From positions 94,304-158,303 of the forward strand of contig JAUICV010000003.1 of assembly GCA_030427725.1 (NCBI GenBank): DNA of 64,000 nucleotides, in the 5' to 3' direction. Positions within the stretch are counted from its first letter, which is position 1. Every line of letters starts with the position of its first letter. The notes beneath the pieces are model-generated. The model worked only from the letters and a program-made list of their open reading frames with translations, was not told the origin of the DNA and made no database searches. Made by a program: the position numbers and the translations under genes. The stretch comes from Chlamydiia bacterium. GTDB taxonomy: Bacteria > Chlamydiota > Chlamydiia > Chlamydiales > GCA-2402025. This document shows positions 43,350 through 52,509 of the stretch, piece after piece.

Positions 43350-44397
43350 ATTCTAAAACCTTTTGATTATTTTCCTTTTTAGAAAAGGCTGTATTTAACA
43401 CAAGGTTTTTAAGAGCTTCTATCCATAGGGGGTGATCATTAAGTCCTTTCACAAGTGTTAGTTTTTGTCCTCCGTGATCCTTGAAAATTTCTTCATATTC
43501 GATTTCGATCTCATACAAAGTTTCTAAGCAATCACAAACAAAAGACGGACAAAAGACCAATAAATTTTTCACTCCTTTTTCAGGAAGTGTTTGCACACAT
43601 TTCGCAGTAAATGGCGTTAGCCATGGATCCTTTCCTAAACGAGATTGAAAACAAGTCGTATAGCTATCTTCAGTAAGATGTAATTCTTTGGCGATAAGTC
43701 TTGTTGTTTCAAAACACTGTGCTTTGTAGCACATCTGATTTTTCAAACAGATTTTTTCACAGCAATTTTTGTATTTCAGACAGAAGTTATTATGATCAGC
43801 TTTTAGAATATGAGATAGAGGGAGTCCATGAAAACTAAATAAAATATGATCATAAGAAGAAATATCATAATCTTTTGCAATAGCTAGATGTGCGTCAATA
43901 AAGGGTTTTGAGCTATAAAAGTGCGAAATGAATTGATGAGGTAAAATGTTTTGTTTCTTTGATAAAAGATTCGAAACTTTTTCAAAAACAGAGCCTGTAC
44001 AAGCAGAGCTGTACTGAGGAAACAAAGGTAAAATAATAAGTTTTGAAATGTTTTTTGATTCGAGATCCTTCAAAGCAAACTCAATAGAGGGATTTTGGTA
44101 TCTCATTGCAAGCTTTACAACGAACTCATCACCTAAAGCTTCTCCAAGCAGCCTACATACTGTTTTTCCATAAACAAGAAGTGGAGATCCGTCACTTGTC
44201 CAGATTTTTTCGTAACTTTTTGCTGAACTAAAGCTCCGGAGGGGGGCAATTATGGATCTGACTAAAACCTGTCGTTTTAAATAGGGGAGATCTATGACTC
44301 TGGGATCTGTTAAAAACTCAATGAGATATTTGAAAACATCTTTAGGTTTATAAGAATCGGGAGTCCCTAAATTAACCAGCAAAACACCTGTCTTCAT
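43330..44397 (-). CDS. hemH: Ferrochelatase
   Basis: 355 residues from ATG 44397, which is 1 nt after the stop of the SDR gene and has AAGGG upstream; a longer frame to 44427 is not needed. LLVNLGTPDSY is the usual start, YQNPSIEFAL follows, the catalytic His is in FSFHGLP near 190, and the proton-path Glu in CPSFVCDCLETLYEIEIEY near 290. A Cys-rich stretch (CLKYKNCCEKICLKNQMCYKAQC, spanning about 202-226) precedes TTCFQSRLG. It inserts ferrous iron into protoporphyrin IX, the last step of haem synthesis. It is probably cotranscribed with SDR and nitrilase genes. Confidence 0.93.
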   Translation of the reverse strand: MKTGVLLVNLGTPDSYKPKDVFKYLIEFLTDPRVIDLPYLKRQVLVRSIIAPLRSFSSAKSYEKIWTSDGSPLLVYGKTVCRLLGEALGDEFVVKLAMRYQNPSIEFALKDLESKNISKLIILPLFPQYSSACTGSVFEKVSNLLSKKQNILPHQFISHFYSSKPFIDAHLAIAKDYDISSYDHILFSFHGLPLSHILKADHNNFCLKYKNCCEKICLKNQMCYKAQCFETTRLIAKELHLTEDSYTTCFQSRLGKDPWLTPFTAKCVQTLPEKGVKNLLVFCPSFVCDCLETLYEIEIEYEEIFKDHGGQKLTLVKGLNDHPLWIEALKNLVLNTAFSKKENNQKVLESMMHSS

Positions 44398-44398
44398 G

Positions 44399-45139
44399 TT
44401 AAATCCCTTTTGATAAGCCGCCATCAATAGCGATGGATTGGCCTGTGATATAGCTAGAAGATGTTGAGCTTAAGAAAAGAGCTAGTTTGGCATACTCCTC
44501 GGGTTTGCCGAGTCTTTTCATAGGAATCATGTCTTCTAAACTTTGAAGTTTATCTGAAAATTTTTCTAAAACCATCTCTGTCGCCATAAATCCTGGCAAT
44601 AAAGAATTGATAGTAATTCCGTGAGGAGCTAGTTGAGAAGATAAGGTTTTTGAAAGCCCTAGGAGACCAGATCTAATGGAAGAGGAAATGGTCATGCTAG
44701 AAATGGGTTCTTTAGCCGCTACAGAGCTACTTAAGAGAATTCGTCCAAATCCATTTTCCTTCATTGAAGGAATAACTTCTAAGACACTTTCTACAACACT
44801 TAAATAGACACTTTGAAAGCCTTTTTTCCAGTCATCAACTTTCATATCCATAAACTCTCCTTTGGGAGGGTTTGTGGTATTTGTAACCAAGATATCTATG
44901 CCACCTAGTTTTTCAATAACTTGCCATACAAGAGCTGACCCAGCACCTTCTTTGTGAAAATCAGAGACAAAAGGCAGGGCAGTTTTTAATTTTTCTGCTG
45001 CGTTTGTAATTTTTTTTTCACTGCTAGATGAAATAGCTACGATAGCGCCTTCTTGAACGTAGGCATTAGCTATAGCAAAGCCAAGCCCAGATGAAGCTCC
45101 TTGAACAAGAACCTTTTTTCCCTTTAACCCTAATTCCAT
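44399..45139 (-). CDS. SDR-family protein without the YxxxK catalytic pair
   Basis: 246 residues from ATG 45139, with AGGAG eight bases upstream. The nucleotide-binding GASSGLG (about 13-19) and the closing GLSKTLSSQLAPHGITINSLLPGFMATEM and SSYITGQSIAIDGG fit the FabG-like classical SDRs. In place of YxxxK the protein has SSSIRSGLLGL (about 153-163), where the Lys is Arg and the Tyr is absent, as in an SDR subgroup with the S..LR pattern. It may use a different mechanism or have a binding role. It is followed by hemH with a single-base gap, and preceded by the nitrilase gene on the same strand. Confidence 0.75.
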   Translation of the reverse strand: MELGLKGKKVLVQGASSGLGFAIANAYVQEGAIVAISSSSEKKITNAAEKLKTALPFVSDFHKEGAGSALVWQVIEKLGGIDILVTNTTNPPKGEFMDMKVDDWKKGFQSVYLSVVESVLEVIPSMKENGFGRILLSSSVAAKEPISSMTISSSIRSGLLGLSKTLSSQLAPHGITINSLLPGFMATEMVLEKFSDKLQSLEDMIPMKRLGKPEEYAKLALFLSSTSSSYITGQSIAIDGGLSKGI

Positions 45140-45207
45140 ATGGCATTCTCCTAACACTTTTCAATGGAGTTAAAGCAATATAGAGTTAAAATCAATCTTT
45201 ATTGAGT

Positions 45208-46008
45208 TTAAGAATAAAGAGCTTCCTTTCGATCTTGAAAAACTGGAAATGATTGCCTGACTTTATCGACGCAAGATAGATCAATGGTCATTGTGAGCAA
45301 CGACTCTTTTGTTGTTCCAGCCCGAATAAGAGGCTCCCCGAGTGGATCATAAATAGCAGAGCCTCCACAGTAGGTAAGAGTTCCAGCTCCAGGGATTTCT
45401 TCAGATCCGACTCTATTGACACAAACCATATACATTTGGTTTTCTATCGCTCTAGCCTTACAGAGTGTAACAAAGTGCTCTTGTCGAGGGAAAGGAAAAG
45501 CTGCCATCATAAAGACAAGCTTAACCCCATCTAAAGCGTAGCTTCTAAATAGCTCGGGGAACCGCAAATCATAACAGATGCTAAAGCCACTTTTAAAAAA
45601 TCCGTGGTCATATGTTGTAAGGCTTTGCCCAGCTTTGATGTACTCCTCTTCTTTTGCTCCAAAGAAAAGATGTGTCTTATCATAAGTTGCAGCGCTTAGC
45701 CCATTGACGCAGCTTAGAGAAGCTCGATTAGTAATCGCTTGTGAATGATCAACATGAGCAGTCGTTCCTAGGATCCAAATTTTATGCTTAGCTGCAAATG
45801 CTGCTATTTGTTCAGCAATTAGATTATGCTCATCTTTATGGCTCTTTAAATAATCCCAATCAAAACCTGTTGTCCACATCTCAGGAAAGACAATCATATC
45901 AGAGCCGCGTTGTTTAGCTTCAATAATCAGCTCTTTAGCTTTTTGTAAGTTCTCTTTAGGCCTATTTTGAATTGTCTCAAATTGAGCTAAACTAAGTGTA
46001 ATCTCCAT
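45208..46008 (-). CDS. Nitrilase/omega-amidase family carbon-nitrogen hydrolase
   Basis: 266 residues from ATG 46008, backed by GGAGGG. The catalytic triad is visible as Glu in VFPEMWTTGFD (about 41-51), Lys in ATYDKTHLFF (about 110) and Cys in SICYDLRFPELFRSY (about 143). ENQMYMVCVNRVG is also typical. The nearest biochemical relatives act as omega-amidases (hydrolysing alpha-ketoglutaramate) or damage-repair amidases for deaminated glutathione. It is the first gene of a likely three-gene operon (nitrilase, SDR, hemH), with gaps of 68 and 1 bp. Confidence 0.82.
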   Translation of the reverse strand: MEITLSLAQFETIQNRPKENLQKAKELIIEAKQRGSDMIVFPEMWTTGFDWDYLKSHKDEHNLIAEQIAAFAAKHKIWILGTTAHVDHSQAITNRASLSCVNGLSAATYDKTHLFFGAKEEEYIKAGQSLTTYDHGFFKSGFSICYDLRFPELFRSYALDGVKLVFMMAAFPFPRQEHFVTLCKARAIENQMYMVCVNRVGSEEIPGAGTLTYCGGSAIYDPLGEPLIRAGTTKESLLTMTIDLSCVDKVRQSFPVFQDRKEALYS

Positions 46009-46125
46009 GTCGATCCCTCCATAACAATTTGCAAATGATAGATAAAACACTTTTAGTGTTCAATACATACAGAGAATGTTTCTCATACGCAATATTCCGA
46101 GCGCCTCTTACGAAAAGATATTGAT

Positions 46126-47967
46126 TTAGCTTGTCACTAAATTAGTTAGGTCTATAGAGAAGCCTCTATGGTTAGAATATTGTGGAAGTTTTACGTGTTT
46201 AGCCCAAGTAATAAACGAGGTGATCTCTTCTACTGTGAGATTGTGTTTTTGGAACTTTTTTATTAACCAGGGAGCCTTCTCAAGGCTCACCTTTTTAACA
46301 AGCCTTTTCAAAGCTTGATAAGCATAATTCTTAGAGGTGTAACAAATATCTGGAGATTGCAAGATTTGATCTAAAGATGTGTTTGTTGGATCAATAACTA
46401 ATCTGATCAAAATTGATTGTTTTTTTGTGTCAGATAGCAACTTAGAGTTGTTTTTTGAGACTTTATTTTGTAAATAAGGACTTAATTCAAAGGTTGAGAT
46501 AAGTGAAGCGCAGGTTGAAAGCTTACTAAAACTTATGTCTAGGTCTAAGCAATATTGGATATAGCTATTCTTGTTAGAAGTTATTTTTTGAAGCTTTTGA
46601 AGTTTGGAAACAACGGTGTTTTCTGGATAATTTTTTCCCTTCATTAATTGTATAATGTCGTCTAAAGAGCTGTTTGGATGAGCAAGGATTGTCTCGATCA
46701 GAATAACTTCTCCCTTAGGTTTTTGAGATGAATTTTCTAAAACAACTTGAGTAAGATCAACCTGATTAATCCAACCAATAAATGTATTGATTTTATCTTC
46801 AGGAATTAAATTCCATGAACTATATCTTGTAACAAAATTAGTTTTGTTTTTGGATTCGACTTGAAGACCTTTAAGTATTTCAATCAGTATTGCGCGGCTA
46901 TATAGTGCTCCCTTTAAGGATAAGACCTCTTTAAGGGGTTTGTCAAAATGATTAGCGCAGTGCATAATTACGTTTGCTTGCGTATGTTTCACGACATTAT
47001 CAATATCTACTACATGAGAGAGGTTATCAAGGTTAATAGGTTTAATCTTATCAATAAATTGATAAAGCTCGTCTTCTGATAAATTTAAAATTTTGTGTTT
47101 TTGAATAAACTGGGGAATGTCATCAAATTCAGATTTTAGATTCTTAAGAACTCTTACAACAACTGTGGGCATAAAAGGTGAATTAGATGATAAAAGGAGC
47201 AGCTCTAAGGCTTGATGGGGATGTTTAATAATATGCTTTATTAAGTCATATCTTTTTTTTATATATTCGCAATGTGTTGGATTCCTTTTGTGGGGTTTTA
47301 GTTCAGAGGGATCTATTGTAGAGATCCAGGAAATAAAGTCTTTTAGATCAGTTTTTGTTAAAGCTTGAGATAGATAGTTTTTTATAAACTGCTTCTCATC
47401 ACTTGCTTCTTCACGTAGTCTTCGAAGAACTTGGTAGGTATAATATTTATTAGTATAAGGGAGGGGGCAACAGTTTAAAACCTCTTCTAGCTTTTTATCT
47501 CGATGATTTAAAATGAGATGAATTAATCGAGATATTTTTCCAGCCTCCATTAGTAGGGTTGAGTCTTTATTAATTCCTAAAGAGCGGGCTTCAAAAGCGT
47601 GTATGACCACTTTTGTTCTTGATGGATGAACATGTAATATTTCAGCTTGATTTGGAGCGACTTTTATTGTGAAGGCAAGCCCAGCTGTTATAGCGAAGGA
47701 ATTTATTTTTTTTTGTTTCTTTTTTTGAGTTGCAGTCGGGGAGGTTGTGATGTCTTTTGATTGTAAAAAACCAGTTGGCTCAGAAGGGGAAGCTTCAAAA
47801 AGCAGTGGAGGAGAACATGGAGGTAAGAGGTTTGTGAAAAGGTTGCTTTCTTCATTATGTGAATGTGGGTTTTGATAAGAAGGGTCTAAGGCCATAACAT
47901 CAAGAAAATCTTCTTGAGCTGCTAAATAGCGGAATTCAGGGGATGAGACAGGTTCTGTAAAACTCAT
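46126..47967 (-). CDS. Unknown five-repeat helical protein (effector candidate)
   Basis: No family recognised. 613 residues. Residues 1-88 are low-complexity and rich in Pro/Ser (LPPCSPPLL) ending in a basic patch (KKKQKK), then a hydrophobic segment NSFAITAGLAFTIKVA (89-104). The rest is five diverged tandem repeats of about 80 residues at 143-223, 239-317, 330-408, 418-498 and 514-597. Each follows the pattern L/I..I..H/P....L..(V/I)L.....YT......LK.L.......FI..Y....L....L..FI.WI...DL. Repeats 1 and 5 are most alike (YTNKYYTYQVLRRL and YTSKNYAYQALKRL). GGAG seven bases upstream supports ATG 47967. A repeat scaffold that binds a host or bacterial protein is the likeliest role. Confidence 0.7.
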   Translation of the reverse strand: MSFTEPVSSPEFRYLAAQEDFLDVMALDPSYQNPHSHNEESNLFTNLLPPCSPPLLFEASPSEPTGFLQSKDITTSPTATQKKKQKKINSFAITAGLAFTIKVAPNQAEILHVHPSRTKVVIHAFEARSLGINKDSTLLMEAGKISRLIHLILNHRDKKLEEVLNCCPLPYTNKYYTYQVLRRLREEASDEKQFIKNYLSQALTKTDLKDFISWISTIDPSELKPHKRNPTHCEYIKKRYDLIKHIIKHPHQALELLLLSSNSPFMPTVVVRVLKNLKSEFDDIPQFIQKHKILNLSEDELYQFIDKIKPINLDNLSHVVDIDNVVKHTQANVIMHCANHFDKPLKEVLSLKGALYSRAILIEILKGLQVESKNKTNFVTRYSSWNLIPEDKINTFIGWINQVDLTQVVLENSSQKPKGEVILIETILAHPNSSLDDIIQLMKGKNYPENTVVSKLQKLQKITSNKNSYIQYCLDLDISFSKLSTCASLISTFELSPYLQNKVSKNNSKLLSDTKKQSILIRLVIDPTNTSLDQILQSPDICYTSKNYAYQALKRLVKKVSLEKAPWLIKKFQKHNLTVEEITSFITWAKHVKLPQYSNHRGFSIDLTNLVTS

Positions 47968-48121
47968 GAAAAGGCTCCAAAAAAAAGAACTATTTTGTTG
48001 ATAATTTAATAAAAAGTCAACAATTATAATTATTGTTTAACAAAAGCTTTGCTTATTTATTTGTGTAGTTTTGATTGAGGAGTGTTTTTTTAATAAACTA
48101 AATAACAGGTCGACCGCAAAT

Positions 48122-48532
48122 CTAGAAAGAATCTCCAGAAGGAGGTTTGCGTAAGTTTTTTGTTTTAGAGCGCTTAGATTTGTCTTCTAACATTTTTTCT
48201 TTGGCGCGTTTTGAGCGCTTTCTTTTTTGACGTTTGAGCTTTTCTATAGCTTGTTGTTTTGTGCTTTGTTTTTTGAAAAGTTGTTCTTCAATTTTTTCAC
48301 ACAGCTCTTTCCTTGCGTAATAGCGGTTTAACGCTCTAGAGCGATCCTTTTGACATTTGATCTCAATCCCCGTTGGGATGTGTTTTAGATAGACACAAGA
48401 ATGTGTCTTGTTCACTTTTTGCCCGCCTCTGCCAGATCCTAAGATAAATTTTTCAACGAGATCTTCTTCTAAAATGCCAAGTTTTGCCATTTTGATTTCA
48501 AGCTCTAATTGTTTCTCAGGTTTTACAGGCAT
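48122..48532 (-). CDS. RF-like ribosome rescue factor (GGQ domain)
   Basis: 136 residues, lacking the codon-recognition domains of RF1/RF2. [38 protein letters not shown] holds the catalytic GGQ loop (about 36-38) that hydrolyses peptidyl-tRNA on ribosomes. The C-terminal tail is basic and lysine-rich ([14 protein letters not shown]), the element that in ArfB (YaeJ) and C12orf65-type factors enters the empty mRNA channel. It therefore probably frees stalled ribosomes. It follows the pseudouridine synthase gene on the same strand with an 88-bp gap. Confidence 0.82.
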   Translation of the reverse strand: MPVKPEKQLELEIKMAKLGILEEDLVEKFILGSGRGGQKVNKTHSCVYLKHIPTGIEIKCQKDRSRALNRYYARKELCEKIEEQLFKKQSTKQQAIEKLKRQKRKRSKRAKEKMLEDKSKRSKTKNLRKPPSGDSF

Positions 48533-48620
48533 ATGTATTCTTCTGTTCTTTAGCTGGGTTTAACAAAAAGCGAAATAAAAATCCGAAATAGTGATTCAGT
48601 GATAATAAAAAGTTAGAGTA

Positions 48621-49352
48621 TTATGAAATTTTTTCAGAAGGCCTTAAGAATCTCCATGTGCCAGGTTTTAACCCACCGAGATGAATTTTACCAATCCTTA
48701 CTCTTTTAAGCTCTATGACAGTCAAATTGACTTTTTCGCACATATGTCTAATTTGCCTTTTTTTCCCTTCGTTGAGAATGACGCTAATTGTGTGCTCAGA
48801 TTTTAATTCTGCTTTTATTTTTTTTAGAGGTCTTCCATCTAGAGATGTAATTGCTAGAAGCTGAGTAATATGCTTGTCAGTAACGATTTCTTTGGTCCTA
48901 ACAAAGTATTCTTTTTCTACAGAAGAGTCTTCTCCAATAACAGACTTAGCTAGCCTTCCATCTTGGGTAAGAATCAAAAGTCCTTTCGAATCGATATCGA
49001 GCCTACCAACAACACTAAGGCCTCGAAGGTGTTTATGTCTTAACTGCTTTGAGTCTCTTTTATCTTGATGATCAGAGGTGATAAGATCTAAGGCTTCTTT
49101 GTAACCATTTTCTGGTAAATTAGACACAATTCCAACAGGTTTGTTTAAAAGAATGGTCGCTTTTTCACCTTGTTGTTTCAAAGCAAGATCTGTAAGGGTA
49201 ACTTCCGCATTTGGATCCACTTTGGTTCCAAGAACATCGATTTTCTTGCCATCGACAAAAACTTGACCGTTTTCTATTAAACAGTCAGCTTCCCTTCTAG
49301 AACAGAGCCCTTTTTGGGCCATGAGTTTTGATAATCTTATAAAATGATCCAT
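48621..49352 (-). CDS. RsuA/RluB/RluF-family pseudouridine synthase
   Basis: 243 residues. An N-terminal S4 RNA-binding domain (RLSKLMAQKGLCSRREADCLIENGQVFVDGK, spread over about 5-38) is followed by LLNKPVGIVSN near 68-78 and the catalytic Asp in GLSVVGRLDIDSKGLLILTQDG near 111-132. The C-terminal LNEGKKRQIRHMC is also characteristic. The enzyme makes pseudouridine in 16S or 23S rRNA; which position cannot be told, though the overall shape fits RluB/RluF more than RsuA. No strong ribosome-binding site precedes ATG 49352. Confidence 0.85.
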   Translation of the reverse strand: MDHFIRLSKLMAQKGLCSRREADCLIENGQVFVDGKKIDVLGTKVDPNAEVTLTDLALKQQGEKATILLNKPVGIVSNLPENGYKEALDLITSDHQDKRDSKQLRHKHLRGLSVVGRLDIDSKGLLILTQDGRLAKSVIGEDSSVEKEYFVRTKEIVTDKHITQLLAITSLDGRPLKKIKAELKSEHTISVILNEGKKRQIRHMCEKVNLTVIELKRVRIGKIHLGGLKPGTWRFLRPSEKIS

Positions 49353-49473
49353 GGCGGCATTGTAGCACAGGAGCTATAATCTAGATAAGGGATAATTTCC
49401 TATGCTAAATTATTGTTGAAAAATAGAAGGATACCTGGATGTGGAGTAAACAAATTATTTAAATCGGTATTCC

Positions 49474-50766
49474 TTAAGCTTTAATAACATTTTTTTTGAC
49501 CTGATCCTTTCTTTCTTTTAAGAAAAGACTTAATAGCGCTGAAACTAAAAAGGAGATTGGAAATACCATAAGGGCAAATCTGTAGTTATGAGTGCTATAG
49601 ACTGCAATACCATTGGATAAAGCTCCTTTCCAGTGAAGAGATAATAAAAAACCAACAAGCGGTTGTATTAAAGACCCGAAAGCAAAATTAATAAAGTTTG
49701 TCGTTGCGATTGCTGTTCCTTTGCACTCAACAGGGTTGATTTCAATAGCAACACAATAAGTTAAGTTTTGGGAGGAAGAGAAAAAACCAACAAAAAATAA
49801 AATCACATATACTAAGTAAATGGATGGGAGCTGATAGTAGATGACAGAGGAGATTAAGCCAGCGTTGATAAGTCCTGAAAAAATGAAGACAATTTTTCTG
49901 TTTTTAATTTTATCAGAGATAAGGCCGATAATAGGCCCTCCTACGATCCATCCTAAGAAAAAAGTGCTTAATGCATAACTTGCCACAGTATTTGAAACAC
50001 CGTAAGCTTTTTCCAAAAAGGGGACTCCCCAAAGACCTGCAAAGGCAGTAGTTGTTGCATAAATACTAAAGCAAATAAAAGAGATAATCCAGGAGTGGGG
50101 ATTTTTAAAAACAGTTTTTAAGTGGTCGCCAATATGTAGATCTTTAAGCTTTTGTTTTTTCCTCAGTTTTTTCTCAACACCCTCAGGCTCGTTTCTAACA
50201 ATAAATAAAATAAAAAGCCCTAGAAGTATTCCCATAATTCCAAAGGTATTTATCGTCGTTCTCCAGCCAAAGAGTTGATTAAAGGAGCTCAAAGGACCCT
50301 CCCCAGCTGCAGCTCCAAGCATTCCGATAGAATTTCCAAGGCCTACTAAAAAAGCAAGTTTGGATGAATGAAACCAATGAGAGCAAATGTAGACCATTCC
50401 AAGAAAAGCAAAAGCCGATCCAATGCCTTGTAAAGCTCTACCTAGGCTTAGCATCAACGTAGATGTTGCTACGCCAAATAAAATAGCACCAAGACCACAT
50501 GAAATAGCACCAATTGTAAGAAGACTTCTTGCTCCAAAGCGATCCATCATCACTCCAACTGGAACTTGCATTACGGCGTACAAATAAAAGTAAAAGGCGC
50601 TTATAAAACCAACTGTTGCAGCATTTATATGAAATTTTGTCATTAAATCATTTACAATGATGCTAGGAGAGACTCTGATAAAAAACTCATAGAAATAGAA
50701 TAGAATACCGAGAGAGAAAATAACCCATTTTAAAATAGAAATATCTTTTAGATGTCTTTTGATCAT
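49474..50766 (-). CDS. MFS transporter
   Basis: About 430 residues and twelve helices. FYFYEFFIRVSPSIIV at the start, motif A VMMDRFGARSLL and GLWGVPFLEKAYGVS in the second half mirror the carrier at 11825-13096, so they are paralogues. ATG 50766 begins MIKRHLKDI and matches the shorter paralogue N-terminus; an upstream extension to 50829 is not supported by a ribosome-binding site. It follows ychJ on the same strand after about 70 bp. Substrate unknown; relatives in intracellular bacteria are assumed to import host metabolites. Confidence 0.83.
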   Translation of the reverse strand: MIKRHLKDISILKWVIFSLGILFYFYEFFIRVSPSIIVNDLMTKFHINAATVGFISAFYFYLYAVMQVPVGVMMDRFGARSLLTIGAISCGLGAILFGVATSTLMLSLGRALQGIGSAFAFLGMVYICSHWFHSSKLAFLVGLGNSIGMLGAAAGEGPLSSFNQLFGWRTTINTFGIMGILLGLFILFIVRNEPEGVEKKLRKKQKLKDLHIGDHLKTVFKNPHSWIISFICFSIYATTTAFAGLWGVPFLEKAYGVSNTVASYALSTFFLGWIVGGPIIGLISDKIKNRKIVFIFSGLINAGLISSVIYYQLPSIYLVYVILFFVGFFSSSQNLTYCVAIEINPVECKGTAIATTNFINFAFGSLIQPLVGFLLSLHWKGALSNGIAVYSTHNYRFALMVFPISFLVSALLSLFLKERKDQVKKNVIKA

Positions 50767-50836
50767 GAAGAACCCGTAGTTGATGGTAGCCTTAATCCAA
50801 GACATAGATAAGATAAGCTTAATTGTCAAAAAAGCT

Positions 50837-51259
50837 TCAAGCTAAATGAAAAGCTAGGCCATTTTCGCAGATTCCGTCAAAGTATAGCCACGAGTTGTCA
50901 ACCTTTTTAAACGTTGATTTTTCAGTTCTTGAAATATCTAGATCCCTTTCGGTCATGCGAGCGAAAAACGTTACATATGCAACATCACCTTCTTCAGAAT
51001 GTGAAATAATTGTTAGATCTTCAAACGTTGTACTTTTAGAAAACTTCATAATCTCTGTCGTCCAACTTTTTTTGTCAGTATTAAAAAAGGGACTCATTTT
51101 GTGCGTCGTTTTTATGATATATAGAGCTAGACCCATAGCATACGCACTATAGCGAGATCTCATTAGTTGTTCTGGGTTTGCTAAAAATCTATTTTCATGA
51201 AAGAGCTTGCAGCAGGTCTCGTAGTCTTTTTTGCTATGACATGGACAAAGTTTTGGCAT
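50837..51259 (-). CDS. ychJ: YchJ family SEC-C motif protein
   Basis: 140 residues. The N-terminal CPCHSKKDYETCC is the SEC-C type zinc-binding motif (CxC...CC/CH), and the following PEQLMRSRYSAYAMGLALYIIKTTH plus late WLYFDG is typical of YchJ/UPF0225 proteins, which are related to the NTF2-like fold. The function of this family is not established. AGGA six bases upstream supports ATG 51259. It is upstream of and likely cotranscribed with the MFS gene. Confidence 0.85.
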   Translation of the reverse strand: MPKLCPCHSKKDYETCCKLFHENRFLANPEQLMRSRYSAYAMGLALYIIKTTHKMSPFFNTDKKSWTTEIMKFSKSTTFEDLTIISHSEEGDVAYVTFFARMTERDLDISRTEKSTFKKVDNSWLYFDGICENGLAFHLA

Positions 51260-51367
51260 CTTGAATCCTAAAGTTTTGGGATCAGATTTTAGGGTAGTAG
51301 TGCCATAAAATCAATGAATCTTCTATAGTAAACTGTTTGTCATTAGATCATATTTTGGGTAAAAAAA

Positions 51368-52453
51368 ATGGATGCCTCTTGGTTTTTTAATACATTCAAA
51401 GACTATTCTGTGGCTGTACTAGCCTTAGTTGCTATTTTAGCTACATGTTTGGTTTTTGCTATCGTTTCAATTACTTTGAAAAAAGTTGAAAAGAGGTTAA
51501 AAAATAAAAATAGACGATGGGAATCAGCGATACTACTATCCCTGCATAATCCACTGTGTGTCTTTATTTGGTTTTGGGGTGTTTATTATAGCGTTCAACT
51601 TCTCATTAGTTATTCCTCCGATGAACTGTCTTACTTAATCCTTTTAGCTCCATTTACACAACTTGTGATGGCCGTTCTTTTTGTTTGGTTTTTCATGTCG
51701 TTTGTAAAACAAATTGAAAAACTTCTCTTAGAACCTGTCAATGGACGAAAAGCATTAAATATCACCACAATAAGAGCTATCGGACAGGTCTTGAGAGTCG
51801 CTGTCATCGTGATATCTGTACTTATTGTCATGCAAAATGTCTTTGGCATCGGAGCTTCTGCTATTCTTGCTGTAGCAGGTGGTGGAGGCATTACTATTGG
51901 TTGGGCAGCTAAAGATATGTTAGCTAATTTTTTTGGAGGACTTATGATTTTTTTAGACAGGCCTTTTTCAATAGGCGACAGAATTGTTTCCAGTGAAAAA
52001 AATATAGATGGAATTGTGGAACATATTGGATGGAGACTTACCAAAATTAGAACGCTAGAAAAAGTACCTCTATATATTCCAAATTCGATCTTCACAACGA
52101 TGACACTTCAAAATCCATCCAGAATGAGTCATAGAAGAATTAGAGAGTTTATTGGGATTCGTTATGAAGATGAGGATAAATTGCCAAATATCTTAAAAGA
52201 TGTAAAAGCTATGCTCTCTTCTCATGAAGGACTAGATCAAAACCAATCTATAGCCGTAGCTTTTTCTAACTTAAGCCCAAGCTCTATAGAATTTTTGGTT
52301 CAATGTTTTACAAAAACAACAGATTTTATGGTCTTTTCAGAAGTTAAAGAAGATATCTTATTTAAAATTTTGAAAATCATTAGTGATCATAACGCAAAAA
52401 TTGCTTATCCAACCTCCAGCATCTACATAGAAAGTGAAAGTAATGTAACCTAG
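51368..52453 (+). CDS. MscS-family mechanosensitive channel
   Basis: 361 residues. Four hydrophobic helices (about 12-33, 59-78, 86-112, 137-155) precede the pore helix and beta domain: GASAILAVAGGGGITIGWAA (about 160-180, the Gly/Ala-rich TM3) and NFFGGLMIFLDRPFSIGDRI (about 185-205). The C-terminal half is the cytosolic cage. The channel opens when the inner membrane is stretched and releases solutes on osmotic down-shock. A mini-conductance (YbdG/MscM-like) type is possible because of the additional N-terminal helices. GGG upstream is a weak ribosome-binding site. Confidence 0.88.
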   Translation: MDASWFFNTFKDYSVAVLALVAILATCLVFAIVSITLKKVEKRLKNKNRRWESAILLSLHNPLCVFIWFWGVYYSVQLLISYSSDELSYLILLAPFTQLVMAVLFVWFFMSFVKQIEKLLLEPVNGRKALNITTIRAIGQVLRVAVIVISVLIVMQNVFGIGASAILAVAGGGGITIGWAAKDMLANFFGGLMIFLDRPFSIGDRIVSSEKNIDGIVEHIGWRLTKIRTLEKVPLYIPNSIFTTMTLQNPSRMSHRRIREFIGIRYEDEDKLPNILKDVKAMLSSHEGLDQNQSIAVAFSNLSPSSIEFLVQCFTKTTDFMVFSEVKEDILFKILKIISDHNAKIAYPTSSIYIESESNVT

Positions 52454-52509
52454 AAGACTCACAAAAAAATATAGTTAAGTCTGAAACAGTACTTATTTAG
52501 AAAAGTTTT

